DNA of 64,000 bases, from the NCBI GenBank assembly GCA_024734555.1, contig JANPWX010000029.1:1865536-1929535 (forward strand). Reading direction: 5' to 3'. This stretch comes from Trochalopteron elliotii. Lineage: Eukaryota; Chordata; Aves; Passeriformes; Leiothrichidae. The stretch's first letter is position 1, and each line of letters opens with the position of its first letter. Below are positions 62,711 through 64,000 of the stretch, piece by piece. The notes beneath the pieces are model-generated. The model had not been told where the DNA came from and searched no databases. It saw nothing but the letters and a program-made list of their open reading frames with translations. The translations under genes and the position numbers were made by a program.

Positions 62711-64000
62711 AATGTGCTCTGGTTTTTCCAGTTTCTTATGGCTGTGGGTATTTTTCTTCTAAAGAAAGACCAGAGTGTATGGCCAAGGAAAATGAAACTC
62801 TAGTCACCTTTCCCACCACCTACATGCATGCTTTAAGCTATAATAATAGAGGCGTTTTCTGTGTGGGCTGGTACTTCACTCTAAGTCAGGGTACTTCCAT
62901 TATATTTGTACTTACTGAGGCGTTGGTGCACACATTTTGGTTTAGATCCTTTCTCTGGTTGTAGGGAATGCAAACTGGAATTTCAACACGCTTTCTCTTT
63001 CAATTGATCCCTTCTTTTAATACAATTTTTGAACTTCCTGATTTTCTTAATTAGGCTTTGCCAAGTTCCATCTAACTTTTAAAGTTATAAGATCACGGAG
63101 AAAAATAAAAATGCACAGGAAAGTTTTTATAAGCTTATCTAAATATGGAGAAATTTAATTTGACATAGTTCTAAAAATGTGTAAATCCATCCAGAAGAAA
63201 TACAGACCCAAAAAACTCTTACAGAAAATAACATGAACTATACAGTATCAAGGTGAAAGGCTTGATGAAAGGATTGAAGTACCCTAGAGGTATTTTGTAG
63301 GCACCTGTCCTATGTTTATGAGTTCTGCTCTTGAAAAATGCACTCCAGGTTTACCCCTGCTGGGGAATATTTTGTGTTGAAGCTGACGCTTTCATTTCTA
63401 TATCCACAGGATTTACATTCCCACGTACATACAAATATATCACACACACACATTCTTTTACGTATTCACATGTCCACATGAGCATCAGAAGATCACAGTT
63501 CCCCCACAAATAGTGTGACTACATTCTATGTATGAGAAACTTTTGACATTTTGGGTTTCAAACCTGGCATTCTGGATTTTTACACTTCCTAGGTCCTTTG
63601 AAGGCCACAGCCAGCCAAGCCAGTACCACTGTCAGTCTGGCTTTCCCAAAGATGTCTCTTATTCAGACTTCCTGGAGGTTCTCACCTGGCCTTTCACACA
63701 TTTTCTGGAGTTCCTTCATTGTTGGGCCATTTTACCTTCTCTTCTTCAGGAAAATAATTAAAACTTTGTCCCTCTCTACCGAAAACTAGTAGAGCCCAGT
63801 TGATCAGGCTGTTCTGCATCTTCATTCTGTGTTAGAAACCATGTATCTGGTGTTGTCAGGAGATGTTCCCTATTGGTCCTACAATGGATTTTATGAAGGG
63901 AGACTGATGCTCTGTTTGTTGTTCTCATTCCTATACCTGATATTTTCAAGGTAGCCCTTGCAGAAAGGAACGGCTCCTTCCCTTTGTTAATGCCCTGGCA

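Larger units (their letters stand above)
58446..64000. other. gene-free DNA to window end
   Basis: No coding or RNA gene was recognised. A GC-richer patch at 59050-59500 yields overlapping frames on both strands with no domain. A-rich tracts occur near 61213-61237 and a short CA run near 63439. Blocks at about 60330-60480 and 61380-61690 are unique and free of low complexity but carry no decisive motif. Confidence 0.6.

Noticed and set aside
1..64000. CRISPR arrays, bacterial operons, phage genes
   Set aside because: Composition, CR1 and LTR elements show vertebrate nuclear DNA; no regularly spaced direct repeats with unique spacers were seen.

Overview
The window looks like AT-rich, gene-poor bird DNA, most likely from a songbird. 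The evidence is a 5'-truncated CR1 LINE with its typical 3' end and recognisable ORF2 C-terminal peptide, plus several solo LTRs of avian endogenous retroviruses, two of which I recognise as families common in bird genomes. I found no convincing protein-coding exon, rRNA, tRNA, CpG-island promoter or CRISPR array. The open reading frames are short (at most 151 codons), start anywhere and show no recognisable domains outside the CR1. The window is therefore either intergenic or lies inside large introns.

Layout. 1-5.5 kb: unique DNA with a perfect 14-bp-arm hairpin (971-1014) and a short repeat built on GGGTTAGG (2630-2730). 5.5-6.1 kb: a solo LTR on the minus strand. 6.1-15.3 kb: AT-rich unique DNA with conserved-looking, motif-rich blocks near 11.9-13.0 kb. 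15.3-15.7 kb: a minus-strand stretch ending in AATAAA plus a poly(A) tract, like the 3' end of a retrocopy. 15.7-26.5 kb: unique DNA with microsatellites. 26.5-26.8 kb: a solo LTR with a perfect 6-bp target-site duplication. 26.8-35.5 kb: unique DNA with motif-rich AT blocks at 33.5-35.0 kb. 35.7-36.1 kb: an ERVL-like LTR on the minus strand. 41.9-43.0 kb: a minus-strand CR1 whose ORF2 segment has been amplified into a ~44/45-bp minisatellite of about ten copies, with a G-quadruplex motif near its 5' end. 48.9-49.2 kb: a plus-strand solo LTR. 53.5-53.85 kb: a possible LTR promoter/polyadenylation module. 57.9-58.4 kb: a well-preserved ERVL-type LTR on the minus strand. 58.4-64 kb: unique DNA with further conserved-looking blocks.

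No operon or pathway can be reconstructed. The supportable content is a record of retroelement insertion, mostly reduced to solo LTRs, on a background with a few candidate regulatory blocks. The most distinctive feature is the minisatellite born inside the CR1. I saw no complete novel coding system.
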